64,000 nt of DNA, taken from Protula sp. h YS-2021 (taxonomy: Eukaryota > Annelida > Polychaeta > Sabellida > Serpulidae). Position 1 is the first letter of the stretch. Each line of letters opens with the position of its first letter. This document shows, one piece after another, positions 34,571-47,303 of the stretch. The notes below the pieces were generated by a model. The model was not told the origin of the DNA and did no database searches. It saw only the letters and a program-made list of their open reading frames with translations. Location of the stretch: positions 13,475,836 to 13,539,835 of the forward strand of contig OX457032.1 in assembly GCA_949752745.1 (NCBI GenBank), read 5' to 3'. The position numbers and the translations under genes were made by a program.

Positions 34571-35180
34571 TGTTCTGTATCCTAGAACAGAAATTTAGCA
34601 AGAAGAATGTTACTCGTAGATTTTCTAGATCTTAAACAAAGGACTCTTGCCCACACACTGTCTATTCTCTAATATTCTTCAGAAAAAGTTGCTCCAAATT
34701 GTTCCAATTTACAGGGTTACGTTGCACTGAAGACGATATGTGACGCAATAGTTATAAAATAGATTTAAACTCCAAGTTGCACTCTATAGTTTAGCTCTTT
34801 TTTAAGTGATTAATACCCATATTTCAAAATTCTCTTACATTATGCATCCAATTAAATTAGTAAATTAATAGTATGATACTAATGTAAGTATGAAAGAAGT
34901 TTAATTTATAGACTAAACAAAAGGTACAAGGTTTGAGCTCCATACCGACTAGATCTGCTTTTCTTCCTGTGCAAGAAACACAACCATATTTACTAAACTA
35001 GTAAAGATCACAACGAGTGAAGGAATTTACACAGATTACTTCTTAAGAAATTTGTATTATAAAAATATGATTGCAACAGCTTTCCAATAGCACAGTGCGA
35101 GAAATGGTGTTTTCCAGAAAAAAACTCAAAATTTTAATATTAAACACAGACCTTTCTAAAGTTATTAAGCTATAATTCGT

Positions 35181-35333
35181 CTTGTTATTATTATTCTTGT
35201 TACTATTATTAATATTATTAGTATTTATTATTATTATGGTTGTTCTTCTTCTTCTTCTTCTTCTTCTTCTTATTATTATTATTATTATTATTATTATTTT
35301 ATTATTATGATTATTATTATTATTATTATTATA
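35181..35333. repeat. Mixed (TTA)n/(TTC)n microsatellite
   Basis: Alternating ATT triplets with a (TTC)9-10 block in the middle at about 35,243-35,270. Poly-Asn/Ile/Arg frames across it are artefacts. It is absent from block B. Confidence 0.95.
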
Positions 35334-36299
35334 CTTCACCACAACGGTGCTATTTGAGATTAAGCAACAACTAGCCATCTTGACAGCACCTGTTGCATAT
35401 GTGAGATACGAGATCAAAGGAACACCTAGCCTTCACATAATACTACAAAAAAGACTTTGAAACTTTCACATTATGTTAATTTATGTATAAACGGCTTTCG
35501 AAGTGTATTTAACAATGCTATGAATTGTCGAATTGACCGAATGTTTATGGTCAACTTTATGGAACCTTTTTTAATAACGCTCACAATGGTCGTTGTATGA
35601 AGACCCAGGCATTTTCAATATGTTCAAACATTCTGAATTGTTGAGAGAACTTTCTTGAAAATCTATGCAGACTGGTGTGCAAATAAGGTAAAATTACAAG
35701 TGCATGGTGTTTAAATATCATGTGTTTGACATTATTTACATTTGTTGACAAATAATGAAATATTCAAGCCAAAAATAAAATTGCTTAGACTTCTACAATT
35801 ACTGGGTCACAGTAATACTGGTATTGGTTGAGGTTTATAATTACACTGAGCAATGGCTTCCACTTCTGTCTAATGCCTACAGCACAAATCTTCAAGTTTC
35901 CATATCAAAACTAAAGAACGGCTCGCTTACACTAAAAAAGTTCCTGAAACTTTACACTGAACGGATTTGAGCTATGTGATTTAGAACAAAACAATAGAAA
36001 AGGTGTGTGTAAAACGTTCGATGGAACCTCGATTTGCTTGCATCGCTTGATTATATTTTATTTTATATATTGTTATTCTAATGTTTTAGAATATTTTGTT
36101 TCTATTCCTTAGTTCTATATTCCAAAATCTTTCAGACAAGGTATCTGCGTACACACCATTTTAAGGGAAACGCATTCCTTTGCGCTAAATTTGGGGGCGC
36201 TTCTATTTAAACAAAATTAATTTCAAAGGAAAGATTGTGAAATATATCCATAAGTAAAACTTGATTGTGCAATTCGTTTAAAGATGTGAATTCCATAGC

Positions 36300-36500
36300 A
36301 ATCCGCTTTAAACTGTTTGATATGAAGACTGCAGTCTTTTAAGATAATGAACTAGACACCACGAGCTCAGAACATATTGACTCAGTATATTTTTTCATAA
36401 GCTTCTTTTTTTTTTTGCTTTAAACTGCGTGATTTGAAGTTTGAAGCCTTTACACATATAATAAACTAGACACCGCGAGCTCAGAACACATTGGCACGTT
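36300..36500. repeat. ~113-bp imperfect tandem duplication
   Basis: Segments containing 'CTTTAAACTG' and 'ACTAGACACC(A/G)CGAGCTCAGAACA' occur twice, at 36,305-36,375 and 36,418-36,490. Block B has only one equivalent. Confidence 0.6.
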
Positions 36501-37150
36501 AGCCACATTTCTAGAACGCATTTCTTTCATAAACGTCATTTGTGCTTCTTATTATAAATGGTACTGGGGCAAAATTATTATATTCTTTGGCAAGATGTTA
36601 TTCCTATACCATTTCATTTTTGTCATTAACCATATTTCCAGAACATAGTTTTGGTTATTTTTCTCAATTTGATAACCTTATATCTATTTAAGGCCAGTAT
36701 GGCGCATGCGTGACGTTCGCAGTTTAACATTTGTTTGTCTCATCGCGAGTACTGAAAACAGCAGCTTTTTAAAATTTAAAATCCTCTGGTGAATTTTAAG
36801 CAAATTTGGTGGTCACTCGGAAATACCGAAAGTTTTAATTTGCACTGAGCTAGATCATCTATTCTAAAAAGTAATTTATTTTGTAATGATAATCCAATTA
36901 CATGGTTGGCGGTTGCCGGTTTCCTTTACGTTGTAAAGGAGGTGACTTGAAAACTGCAGAAAAAATATGCTTCAAGCGTAAATGGAAAATCTGTTGAACA
37001 CCATGTAAATCCCATGAACATGTTATTATAAGTACAACCTTACCAGTGTTTAAGTATATCTTCCCCAAGAGGCGAGAACGAAGTCTCCTTTTTGCAGGTT
37101 TTTTTGTGCAATACATAAACTGAAATTATGACACTGGCAATGGACAATAT

Positions 37151-40100
37151 CAGTCAAATATATGGCTAAACAACACAACTGTTATTATTTTTACAGTACA
37201 CGTTTTTTATTTTAAGCAGCTTTTGAAATAATTATAGTAATTCAATCATTCGATTTTTTATTAAAATGTTCATGTGTAAAAAACCTCAAAAACCTTCTTT
37301 CCGAAAGAAAACTAACACAAGACAGCAGAAATATAGAAAAATATTATTATGAAAATCTTACCTGATTTAATCTTTTTCTATGCTCTTCTCCTTTTATCAA
37401 TAGTTTGTGACAGTGATTTGTAACCGTCAGCCGTTGGTTATAAATAAAATACTTCTCAGTAACTGTATGCGCAATACTAACATTTGAAGTCTACTTTTGC
37501 AATATTACTCAAAACAATCAAATCACGACGTCTTACTTAAACTATGGAAATTAACTGCTTTTATCAATGCAAGTTCCTTTAATATTACGTTAAAGAGACG
37601 TGTGAGCCAAGCATTTTCTTAATTATACACTGATGTGTCTTTGAGACGCATTTAAAAGCAAAAATCTTCCATATTTGATTGCAGTAGTAATTATATTTGA
37701 ATAAAATGTGCATGTGTTTATGGAATCTATGGAGATTGAAAACCGGTGAAGTGTTTACGCACGATTCTTTTTTCATTTTTATGGAAATTCATTAACATTT
37801 TATTAAACAATGGACATTGACATTTTGCCATCAAAGTCAATGATAAGGCGGGTGCACACTATGACATAGCCAACAGCACAAACAACCTATTGATCTCTGC
37901 TCTACCGACAAATAGTTAGGAAATATGTCCTATGCTGTATCTTTACCGTAAGACTGCAAAGGAATATCTCAGCTGGGGTGCTTTTCCTCCAGTGTGTCTA
38001 GAATGCCTACTTCCACACTTTGTTATTAAGTTGTTTCTCATTATAAATGTCAATTTGGATTTCCTGAACTCGCTAAAGAACCAAATTGTCACGAAGAATG
38101 ATCTGTCAATTTGTTGCAAAATTATTGAGATGTAATTCGGTTTCACCTCGCATAACAATTTACCTCTTAAGTGAAAAAACTGCACGTCACTCTCCTAACT
38201 GTTTCATAACTGATTTGTTATTTTTGCTAAAGCCACCGCAGCTTAAATTATTTTATGCTTCGCTGATGCGAGGTTTGCTCACTAAGTCAATAGCTATCGT
38301 CAAGGTCTAGATTGTAATTACGGACGCTACTAGAAAATACTCTTTGTGCCGCGTAGGCATTGAAAATAATGCTTAGAGCTTATATACCGAATCCTTTTTT
38401 CAGTTCATTACTTTTTTGTTTGGAATGTTTGGAATTTATAACACTATAGCGATATCGGGTGTTGGACAGAAACATTTTTCAGGCAAAATAAATGTTGAAG
38501 AGCACTTTTCGCAATATCTCAAATTTTTAAAAGTTTATTGACCTAATTCGTCGTTTTCGACTCAGTTTGCAATAACATATATAGAATGTAGGGCTGTAGC
38601 AGTTAATGTCGTTTACTATCCCAATCGGACTTGTTAAACATCTAAAAACCAATGAAAAGGGGGCTTTTTATTTGCAAATGTAGCAATAATGCTTATAACG
38701 TTATTGTAATTTAATCATCTCAGCAAATATTTTTACGCTTCATCAACGAAGGGTTTTCAATGACTGTGGAAGCCTATATGGCAAAAAATCTGGATATGTC
38801 GAAAATGGGTGCATACGAAACAACCACAGATCATATCACCACCAGAGAAAATGAAAACGAACCAACATGTAATTTTTACTTTTGTTTTCTTGAGTAACTT
38901 GCAGCTAAATTTTTTTACAGGGATGGTCTAGACAGTGGCAGTGATAAGGAATAGTGATGATCGTTCCGTAAAAGTAATTTTTGTGCCGTAGGGTGACAAA
39001 GCATATGCATAAAGTCAATTTTCATAAATATATATCGAAAGTAAACGATAAAATTGGCGCACTTCTGAATAGCCCATACCGGTTTATATCAGCTTTACAA
39101 GCAACCAGTCATTACCATCACCAAGCTTTTGGCTTAAGTTTTCAGTGGGTGTTAATGGAACCCTGTTGTTTTACTTTATTTTGGTTGTGACCCAGACATT
39201 ATGCGAGTCTATTTTTTGACGTCTGCATAAATCGTCGATTTCCCGAAATATACCCAACGTTGCGTCAGAGACGTTAATTGGGTGCGGGAAAAGTTGGCTT
39301 TTAGCAATAAAAATCAACATCACGTCCAAAAGGGTTTTATCAAAGGTATGTTAAATTGATAGTAAAGATGTTGACTAGGGGAGCGGAAGCGGCAAAATCA
39401 ACTTCTGCATAGTACAGTTAATTCAACATTTGTTTAATGTTGTGACACTTATTTTGATTTATTGTCACAACCAATCAAACTCAAATTACAACCAGATTGG
39501 CCCTGGTAGTGACGTAACTTGATGACGTTTTATTGACAGCATAATCTTTGCTTTGATAAAGTATTCAAAAGCTGTGTTGCATATAGTTTTGATGCAACGG
39601 ACAACTTGGTATGACTTTTAACAACGATTGTTGACAAAATTCTGAATTTCATGTTACAGGCTACTTAAACTGCTACTTTTGTAAAAAAAAATTCTCGACG
39701 GATTTTTTAGAACCAACCGAATTATGTAACTACAAAACTACGTATTAATCATTATGTCGGGCGTTAACCTTACCTAATAATATACTAGATTTTGGTTTAA
39801 AAAATTACCATATCGGAGGCAGTATCATGCCACAAGTTGGTGACAGCTACCGCCACCAAATCATTCAACATACTCAAAGCACACAACCACCGAAATGATA
39901 AAACCGGGAGGCAATTCCTGTAACACACCCATTTCCCCTCTAAAACTACACAAACCGATAAAGATAAAGGATAAAGGCAGCAAAGTAATTGTACCCAAAA
40001 CACATTTCGGAACACCATAAGACATGCAAACTTTAGAAGAACGGAGAGGCTACTCCAGTAACATATCAATTTCTCCAACGGCGCTTTTAGGTTGGTAATG

Positions 40101-41245
40101 GGTTAGTGCACCTCATAAAACTTGTCAGTAAACTTAAAACAGTGAAACACCCCTTTTACAAAATTAACCCCTGTTACATATTTGGACGTGAACTCATGTT
40201 TACGGCTTGTACGCGCACATATTTCTGAAAGGCAATTGTTGACTGCCACCTACCCATCGCTTTAACTTGCACGACACTAAGCCCTTTTGCTTTTGTGTCA
40301 GCATCAATGCGAAAACTGTGCGTATTGTAAGGCAAGTAGGATAGATAAGTGAACGCAAGGCATTGTTTTAAAAACTTTGAAAACAGACTGCAAGGAAGTG
40401 GCTTTCCTTTAACAGTAAAAGCTGGCCGGGAGTGGTTCCTCTTAGATTGAGGTAGGCTCTAAAATTGGTATGAATGAATGAAATATTTCAAATAAATGAA
40501 ATATGACTTTCACTGAGCTCTTGCAAACAGAGATGTTGGAGCGATAGAGAAGATGTGGACTTTTGTTTTAGAGCAATTTGTAAGCGAATCGATTTATAGA
40601 AATGCTGCGAAAGTAAGTGTGAACATTGCTTTGATTCGGTGCTGAAGATATGGGTCCTAAAACAATCTAGATGGTGCTGATAGCAGATTCTGGAAACGTA
40701 ACTGGTAAGCGTTCGTCATGGGTTGCTGATTTTATACCCTTTAGCGCTTGACGGTTCGCCAGATTGTCATACAAGTTTTTCTTTTTTCATTATTTGCACG
40801 AAATTGAGGGAGGAAATAATGGACATGACTGAGCTGGGTGAATAGGCCTTTCCGAATAGTGAAGCAATAAACAGGAGTATCCTATCCTCTCGGAAACAAA
40901 TCGGCTTTTCCAAAGTATAGCTCCGCAAACTCTTGTTATTTAGCAAGATGGTTTTTGTACAGTTTTAATGTAATTTTACTCAGATAGTTTCCGACTCAAT
41001 CGTTTTGTAATAGTTTCCAATGGGCCTCTGATACTTTGCTATTTAATTTCTGCATCAATATAAAATTTCAAGCAATTCAAAACAAACTTCTTAATAATTA
41101 CAGCACATGTTACTAAGTCTTTCGAAGTTTGGAAATTTAGAATGCTTATCACTGCCATGTTATTGCAAAATTATAAAACTTATGTGGTGAAGTCGGTCTC
41201 CGAAGAGGAACAAAGACAAAACAAATGAATAAAGCTCTAAAAGCG
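37151..41245. other. 4-kb non-coding stretch
   Basis: AT-rich, with no supported gene, RNA or element. Short open frames at 37,585-38,310, 38,981-39,190 and 39,797-40,078 show no recognisable motif. Confidence 0.5.
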
Positions 41246-43050
41246 TTATATGGTAGTCCGCCTTGTGTGAAAATGGGGTAGCACAAGAATGGTCACCAAA
41301 AGCAATGCAAACCATAGCGAATTTGCTGCCTCTGAAAACAGCTGGATGACCTTTGAGCTTTCCCAGTTCTGGTGAATATATGAAACACCGTTGTATTGCT
41401 CCAGGAAATTATGCCAAATGCGGAGGTTTTTGTGCGTCCGACCGACGATATGCGGATGAAATGGGGAGGCTAAGATGCCCCTTTGGTGAGGTGATAAAAT
41501 ATGTGCAAGAAAGCCCTGCATGGCTTTACAAGTCCACAACAGAAATTGAGAAACCCAAGAGCTAATTGTAACCTTCTAACCTTTTTTCCAATTAAATTTA
41601 GCAATTTCAATTAACCATCTATGAGTTTATCTGATGGCAGTCTAGCTCGGTATCTACATCAATACCATGTACTTCTTTGTAGTTGGGTGAACTGTTTTAT
41701 CTTTATATATGGATTTGTTTAAAGAAAATAAAACGAGAAAACAATGTAAGCTTGTGAGGCATCGAACCTATTTTGGAGCACCAAAAAACTTGAAATCTTC
41801 CAAAATATATGAAACCTCTTGAATGCCAAAAACCTTTTACGAGTATTCATTGCAATGCTTTACTAAGAGCTTCGAAATTTAGACAGGATGTGGAAGCAAC
41901 CATGGCAACCATTTTATGGAAGTAGTTCTTGCGTTCCCACTTAAACCCGAGTAAACGACACTTTTTGGGTTGTGAAGGCAAGCGAAAACCAATGCCTTCT
42001 GCAAGACGTTGTCCAAAGACTCATAAGAGACAGGAGTCTATAATTTTACACTACGGCAGTTTCTTGGAAAATTAGTCTAACTTAGTCTTGAATTAGTCTA
42101 ACTTTGTTTGGTTGCTTTTTGGGGACTAAACCTATAGGCGAAAGGTGAAAATTTGGAATGGTGGCTTGTCGAAAGGACCGGCTATCCTGTTTAAATCACA
42201 TTCTTTCTTATTATTTTCGGCGACTACAGAGGAATTATTGTCGACTGATTTTTTCTATTTAATTTAGTCACAGCATTTCTAGAAAGAAGCATTAAATCGT
42301 GTTGTAAACCCAAAAATGAACCTTTTTCTCACCAGAAGAAAGTTGTTGCAAAAATACAAAGTTAATTTCACACAATTTATTTTGCATTGTCCTTCTTCTG
42401 GATAGCTCTAACAGTTTGAGCAACTGTGGCTAAATCGACACGGAGTCTTTTGCTACCACTGGTGTGGAAATTGAAGCAGAATCATTTGATGGTTTCGTGT
42501 CGGTCCATTGTTCTATGTTTGCAATGTGCTTTGGACGATGGCGCTTCAGACTGTTGGGGTTATCGAGAGTAATGAACAATTGTTTTGGTCCATATCAGGG
42601 ATTACCAACAAACTTAGGTCAATAAAAGTTCTGTTTTTTTTTTCATTCGGCTTTTCTGGCTTTCAGACATCTGTTCCAATGGGGATATCGTACAGCTCCG
42701 CGCTTGTCACAGATGTCGGTATCGCACCTTGAGAGGACGTGACATCAGCAAACAGGTTCATAATATCGCCCGATGTTGTAGCCGGTTGTTCCGCTGCGGG
42801 CCGACTTGCGGTCTGCTCCAGTTGCACCGAGGTCGACCTTGCGTCTCCAGCTTCATCTGGACGGCGTAAATATTCCTGATGCTGCTCGAAGGATTTCAAC
42901 TGCTCCGACACCATCTCGTAACTAAAGCGTCCATGGCCTGGATGGGGGCCTCCTGCAAGGAGTTGCTGGCATCGGCGGTCCGTTTTCTCTGATGCTTGTC
43001 CTTTTGAGAGAGTTTTGACCGTGGATGTTGCCTAGCATTGCTGAAATGTT
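41246..43050 (-). pseudogene. DIRS-type retrotransposon relic (gag-like and RNase H fragments)
   Basis: On the minus strand, 41,246-41,539 reads 'IWHNFLEQYNGVSYIHQNW' and then 'VIQLFSEAANSLWFALLL', which matches the junction of reverse transcriptase and RNase H in DIRS/YR retrotransposons ('WW..FL..YNGVS', 'L.LFTDAS...GFGA'), with the Asp of TDAS replaced by Glu. Upstream in the same orientation, 42,663-43,050 holds a polar segment (broken by one frameshift near 42,915) with 'RQHPRSKLSQKDKHQRKRT' and 'QAMDALVTRW', plausible as the gag-like ORF. Most of the reverse transcriptase and the tyrosine recombinase are not recognisable. Confidence 0.5.
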
Positions 43051-44114
43051 CTTGAGCGCATAACACCAGCAGCATAACAATTGCAGGATAAAGACAAACT
43101 GCTATTGAATCAAGACAAATCTTTTATTTTATAATTGAGATGTATTTTGTTTTAAGTGTTATTTAAACAGTTTGTTATCCTATATCGCCGAAACCATATT
43201 GGATTGTTTTGGAACTTTACACACTTATAGAACAAATAAGAAAGATGTGCAATGGAGTCATGAAATAATGGTGAAATGACATACTTTTTAATTACTAAAA
43301 CTTTGTATGTTTTCGTCGTCGTGTTCAGGCCAGATCTTTAAAACTATTAATTGCGCTGAGTTGAAATGTTGCACACGAATAAAACACATATTTCAGGTGT
43401 GTAACATAGAATTTTGTTCGAATTTATTAACAATATTTTGAAATTTGGTAAAGCTTTGCGTGTGTGTCTTCGATACTGTCCATCATTTTGTTAATTTCAT
43501 ATAGATGTAAAGCAGATTTTCGGAAGAAAATTCCGAAAAAAAACATTTTAAATTAAAAAAAACTATCCTTTGTAGAATTGTAAAGTTGTTAAAATTATGA
43601 AAAACGTGATTAAAGTTGCAGTTGCAAAGCAAGCTAGGACTGTTTTTATATTTCATCCACTCTGCAAAGGGAATCGTGTCTGCCGGAGGTTCTAGTTTAC
43701 CCAAGAAACACAAATTATTCTTTGTGTTATTAGTTTCATATGTGCTAAGACTTGTCTGTGTTTTGTACAGCAATATTTGGCTCAACCTCCTCTATCAGTA
43801 ATATATATTTGTTCCAAGTAATTCAGGAATTTTACCTAAAATCATTAAAAAACCCTAATTCTCTCTCTATTAATGTCTCACTTGTATTAGAGGATTGATA
43901 AAGAAACGTAACTAAAACCTGCTTGTAGTTCTCAGCCCTTCGACCAAAGTAAGAGTTAAACCTGTTTTAACGACCAACTTCAAAAACTAGGATAAAAAGA
44001 TGGGCAGTAAAACCTGCCTGTCATAATCCAAATAAAAACGGGTAGAGATAAGTAAGTTTCCGTGTTCTGATAATTTTGGCCAATTTAATTGCTAAATCAT
44101 GTAAGAACCATCAA
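43051..44114. other. Non-coding stretch
   Basis: AT-rich; nothing recognisable up to the left edge of block B. Confidence 0.5.
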
Positions 44115-45540
44115 ATTTAGTTATTTTATACAGGTGCACCGGTATCCCTCTTTTAGAATCGTGTGCGCCCACTATCTTGGGGAAGATGGTTTCAAACTAA
44201 ATTTACTATATTAAATCGTTCGATTCTCGTTTCTGTATGCATGTTGCTTTTTGAGTGAATGACCGGATCAAGGTCGGCTCTGGATAAGTACAGCTTGATA
44301 ACTGGTACTATATAGGACTTTCTAATTTTAAACTCTTCCATTTTATGTGGTAGCTTTCTGTGAAATTATTCCCTTATAAGAAATAGTAGCAATACATGGG
44401 GAATTAGGCGTTTTCGCCAATTTCAGGGAACTAAAGTGTGAGTAGTGATAGCGTGTACTGTATAAGTGCGTATATATCATGTTATATTATAGTCAGAGTT
44501 GCAGTTTTATATTTACGTGTCAAGAAAAGGCTATAATTTGGTTAATGAGTGATTAATCTAGTAATTACTGGAAGAAACCTAGGGCTATATAGTTACTTAA
44601 TTTTTAGATTCTGTGTATATGATAAAAGAAAACTGATATTCAAGAAGAAACTAATTCCATCCCCGATAAGGTCAAATGGATGCTATCTCAACAACTGCTC
44701 AAGATACGTAGTAGATTTATAGATATGAAAGTCGACTATTCGATACTCTGTTCTAAATATTCGAGCAGTTGCAGAGATATCTTCATTTTAGTCTAGCAAA
44801 AACAGGTGAGCAAATATACAAGTTGAGAATGTTTAATCGTGCTTTATTAAAGAAAAAGCGCAGATATACATCAAAATTGTAATTGAATCATGCTATGTCA
44901 TTCATATCTATATACATTTGCATATATAAACATACAACATTAAAAGTAAACGTGTACTAAGAGCTATTAGAGAAATACATTAGAATAAAACTTTTTGACA
45001 TAAAATACAACAGCTGCACTGAACGTTAACGCTGTTGAAACGTTGCCTTGACCAGATCATTGTAACTTTGTAAATATGAATTCTTAATTTTTCTCTTTCT
45101 ATTTATGAGACAACAAGATAACGCGACCTTTCAACTTAATAATCTGATCAATGTTTGTATCACGAACTTATCCCTTACGTAGGTCCATATATAGAGTAAA
45201 GCCGTAATTTGACCTCAAAATTGCGATATATCTAACCGTTTCTGAGTTAACACAGGTCACATATAATGTGCTCCTCCTCAAATTTATATCCACAGCAATC
45301 TGGCTCAGCCCGATTTTCTTGGTATTTGTGCAGAAAGAGAAAGAATGTGGAGAGGTACGGAAATTAAATTTCATGTTAGCAACATAATTCTTGATTGCCA
45401 TTGCCTTTGATATATTGTCAGTTCAAGACTTGCTCAAACATATATTTTACATAAAAGTGCCTTGATTTCAATATACGACACCTTAAACAAAGTTGAATTT
45501 CATGAAACAAAGCCAGTTTTTTCTTAAATGCATGCAGAAA

Positions 45541-46559
45541 ATATACTGAGGGACAAAAGAAAGCGAACGACTGAAAATCAGTTTTTTGTTTAAGCTTTAC
45601 AGTTTCTAGTCAACATTTTAACCAGAGGTTCTACCCTGATTTTTGGGATTTTGCCATGTGGCATATTAATCCACCTGAGTCGTCATCCTTTTGTCATTTA
45701 AACATTTCGTAATCTCAAGCCTATATCCGAAGCTCAGTTGCACCTGTAGTCGTAGCGATCGCTTTAAAACAAGTGGGTATCAAATTGTCACGACCAAGTG
45801 ACTGGCATGTTAGAGAGTGGGTTATCGACGCGCGACTTCGACGTTTTGGCTTTTGCAAAAGCACCGTGGAAAGACTGAAAAAGCGGTATCTGGGTACAGG
45901 AAGCAGATGCGGTCGCATACGTGTTACGATGCCACGCCAGGGCCGTCGTATTTGCTTAGTTCACCTCCGTGATTGCTTTCAGACTGCCAAAAGAACTACA
46001 GCGGCGATACCTGGGGATACCAATACCCTAGTAAGTGCGAGGATGGGCAATTAGACGACAGTGTGAAAACGGATTTCGTGCGCGTTGACCCGGCATTGGA
46101 ATGGAACTAGAAGACCGTAGGCGCCGTAACAAGGATTACTTGCAAGCGAACAATGTTCAAGTTTTGAAATAACCGGCGTATAGGCTCCCTATAGACCTAA
46201 AGAATACATATGGGATCAACTGGATAGAAGGTTGCATACCAGGATTCCGGCACCATCAAATCAGTTCAAGTTGCAACAAATGTAAATCGAGGAATGGCAC
46301 AGATATGTTCAATATCGTACCAACAGATATATAACGTAAGTGTCCGTTACATTATAATTTCATGAACAGCCAAAATGTAGTTTCCAAATGGATCAAGTTC
46401 GTCTCTGTAAATAACTGCAAAGCTTCGTCGTGGTTGGTTGTTTCGTTTTGAAAAATCGGATGTAACCTTTCTTTGTCTTAATTTTTGAAGTAAAAAATCT
46501 CAGTGATCCCATACTAGACAATTTTTGCAAGCATTTACTTCCTTTTGTCCTTTAGTATA
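45541..46559 (+). mobile_element. Internally deleted Tc1-type relic (block B copy)
   Basis: Left end ATATACTGAGGGACAAAAG and right end CTTTTGTCCTTTAGTATA are near-perfect inverted repeats, and match the ends of the 61.2-kb Tc1 element. Plus-strand frames at 45,780-46,050 encode the DNA-binding region ('STVERLKKRYLGTGS', 'ICLVHLRDCFQTAKRTTAAIPG'). The catalytic core is missing, as in block A. Confidence 0.8.
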
Positions 46560-46901
46560 GTTTAGGTTAAAGTCATCTTTGTGGCGTAGGGTTCACTTTA
46601 GAGGAATTGCAACGCCGAAGATGCGGTTTGATTCCCAGTTCCATTTCTCTTACAACAAAACAATGCAGTAAGAAAAACTTGTGTGTTGACTGTTCTTTTT
46701 TTCATTGCTCATTATTATAACTTATAGCCTTGAATGATAGTTTATTAGAGGTCATTCTCACGAGGAAAGTGTACATTAAAGGGAGAGTATATTAAATATT
46801 GATAATGTTTTGCTTATTCTCTTGGTGTTTGCTTAGTGTCTTATGGAAATTTCATACTTGTTCCTTACATATGCCTTTTCGCATATGCGTAAATCGAACC
46901 A

Positions 46902-47084
46902 GTGCGCTCGGTTTCTCACAGCATGTGCACTTATTTGATTATATTCGTCCAGGGGGTATGTCGGGCAGTCGTGGTTGATGATATCTTCGATCTTAGAGCC
47001 ATATTTATTGAACCTATGGAGAGATCATTAGGAGATGAATATTTGTCAGTTTACAAATCTTGTTCAGATCGATCTGTAAATTAA
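46902..47084 (+). other. 60-codon open frame, block B copy
   Basis: Counterpart of 31,485-31,667; same length and same end. See that entry. Confidence 0.25.
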
Positions 47085-47303
47085 TGCAGAGTGTTTCAAA
47101 TTCTTTACGCTTTCAATTTTTTTATCTTAATAAGTTATTGCATATACCACTAGTGAAGCCCGACGATGGATAATGAGCTTTGGTGTCACTTGACCTTTAG
47201 ACCCCTCTTTTTGGCTAAATTGCAAAAAAAGTCAAACATTGTGTCAGCTCCTAAATACTATGCTTGTTACTTGGCTATTTTTCTACAATTCAAACGTGCC
47301 GTA

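Larger units (their letters stand above)
28880..37150. repeat. Segmental duplication, block A
   Basis: Collinear with block B (44,115-51,712, then about 62,950-63,200) in direct orientation. Matching landmarks: 'GGTCGGCTCTGGATAAG' (29,043 / 44,272), the Tc1 relic, a 60-codon ORF, all four sulfotransferase exons, 'TCATCGCGAGTACTGAA' (36,739 / 51,543 with one change) and the ACGTTG...GAAAACTGCA segment (36,929 / 62,996). Introns and flanks differ markedly with indels; exons are closer. Block A's sulfotransferase copy is broken. Confidence 0.85.

Noticed and set aside
36898..37116. Arg-rich minus-strand frame as an extra exon of the block A sulfotransferase
   Set aside because: The corresponding sequence at about 63.0-63.2 kb is not open in the same frame, and the gene is already complete with its signal-anchor exon.
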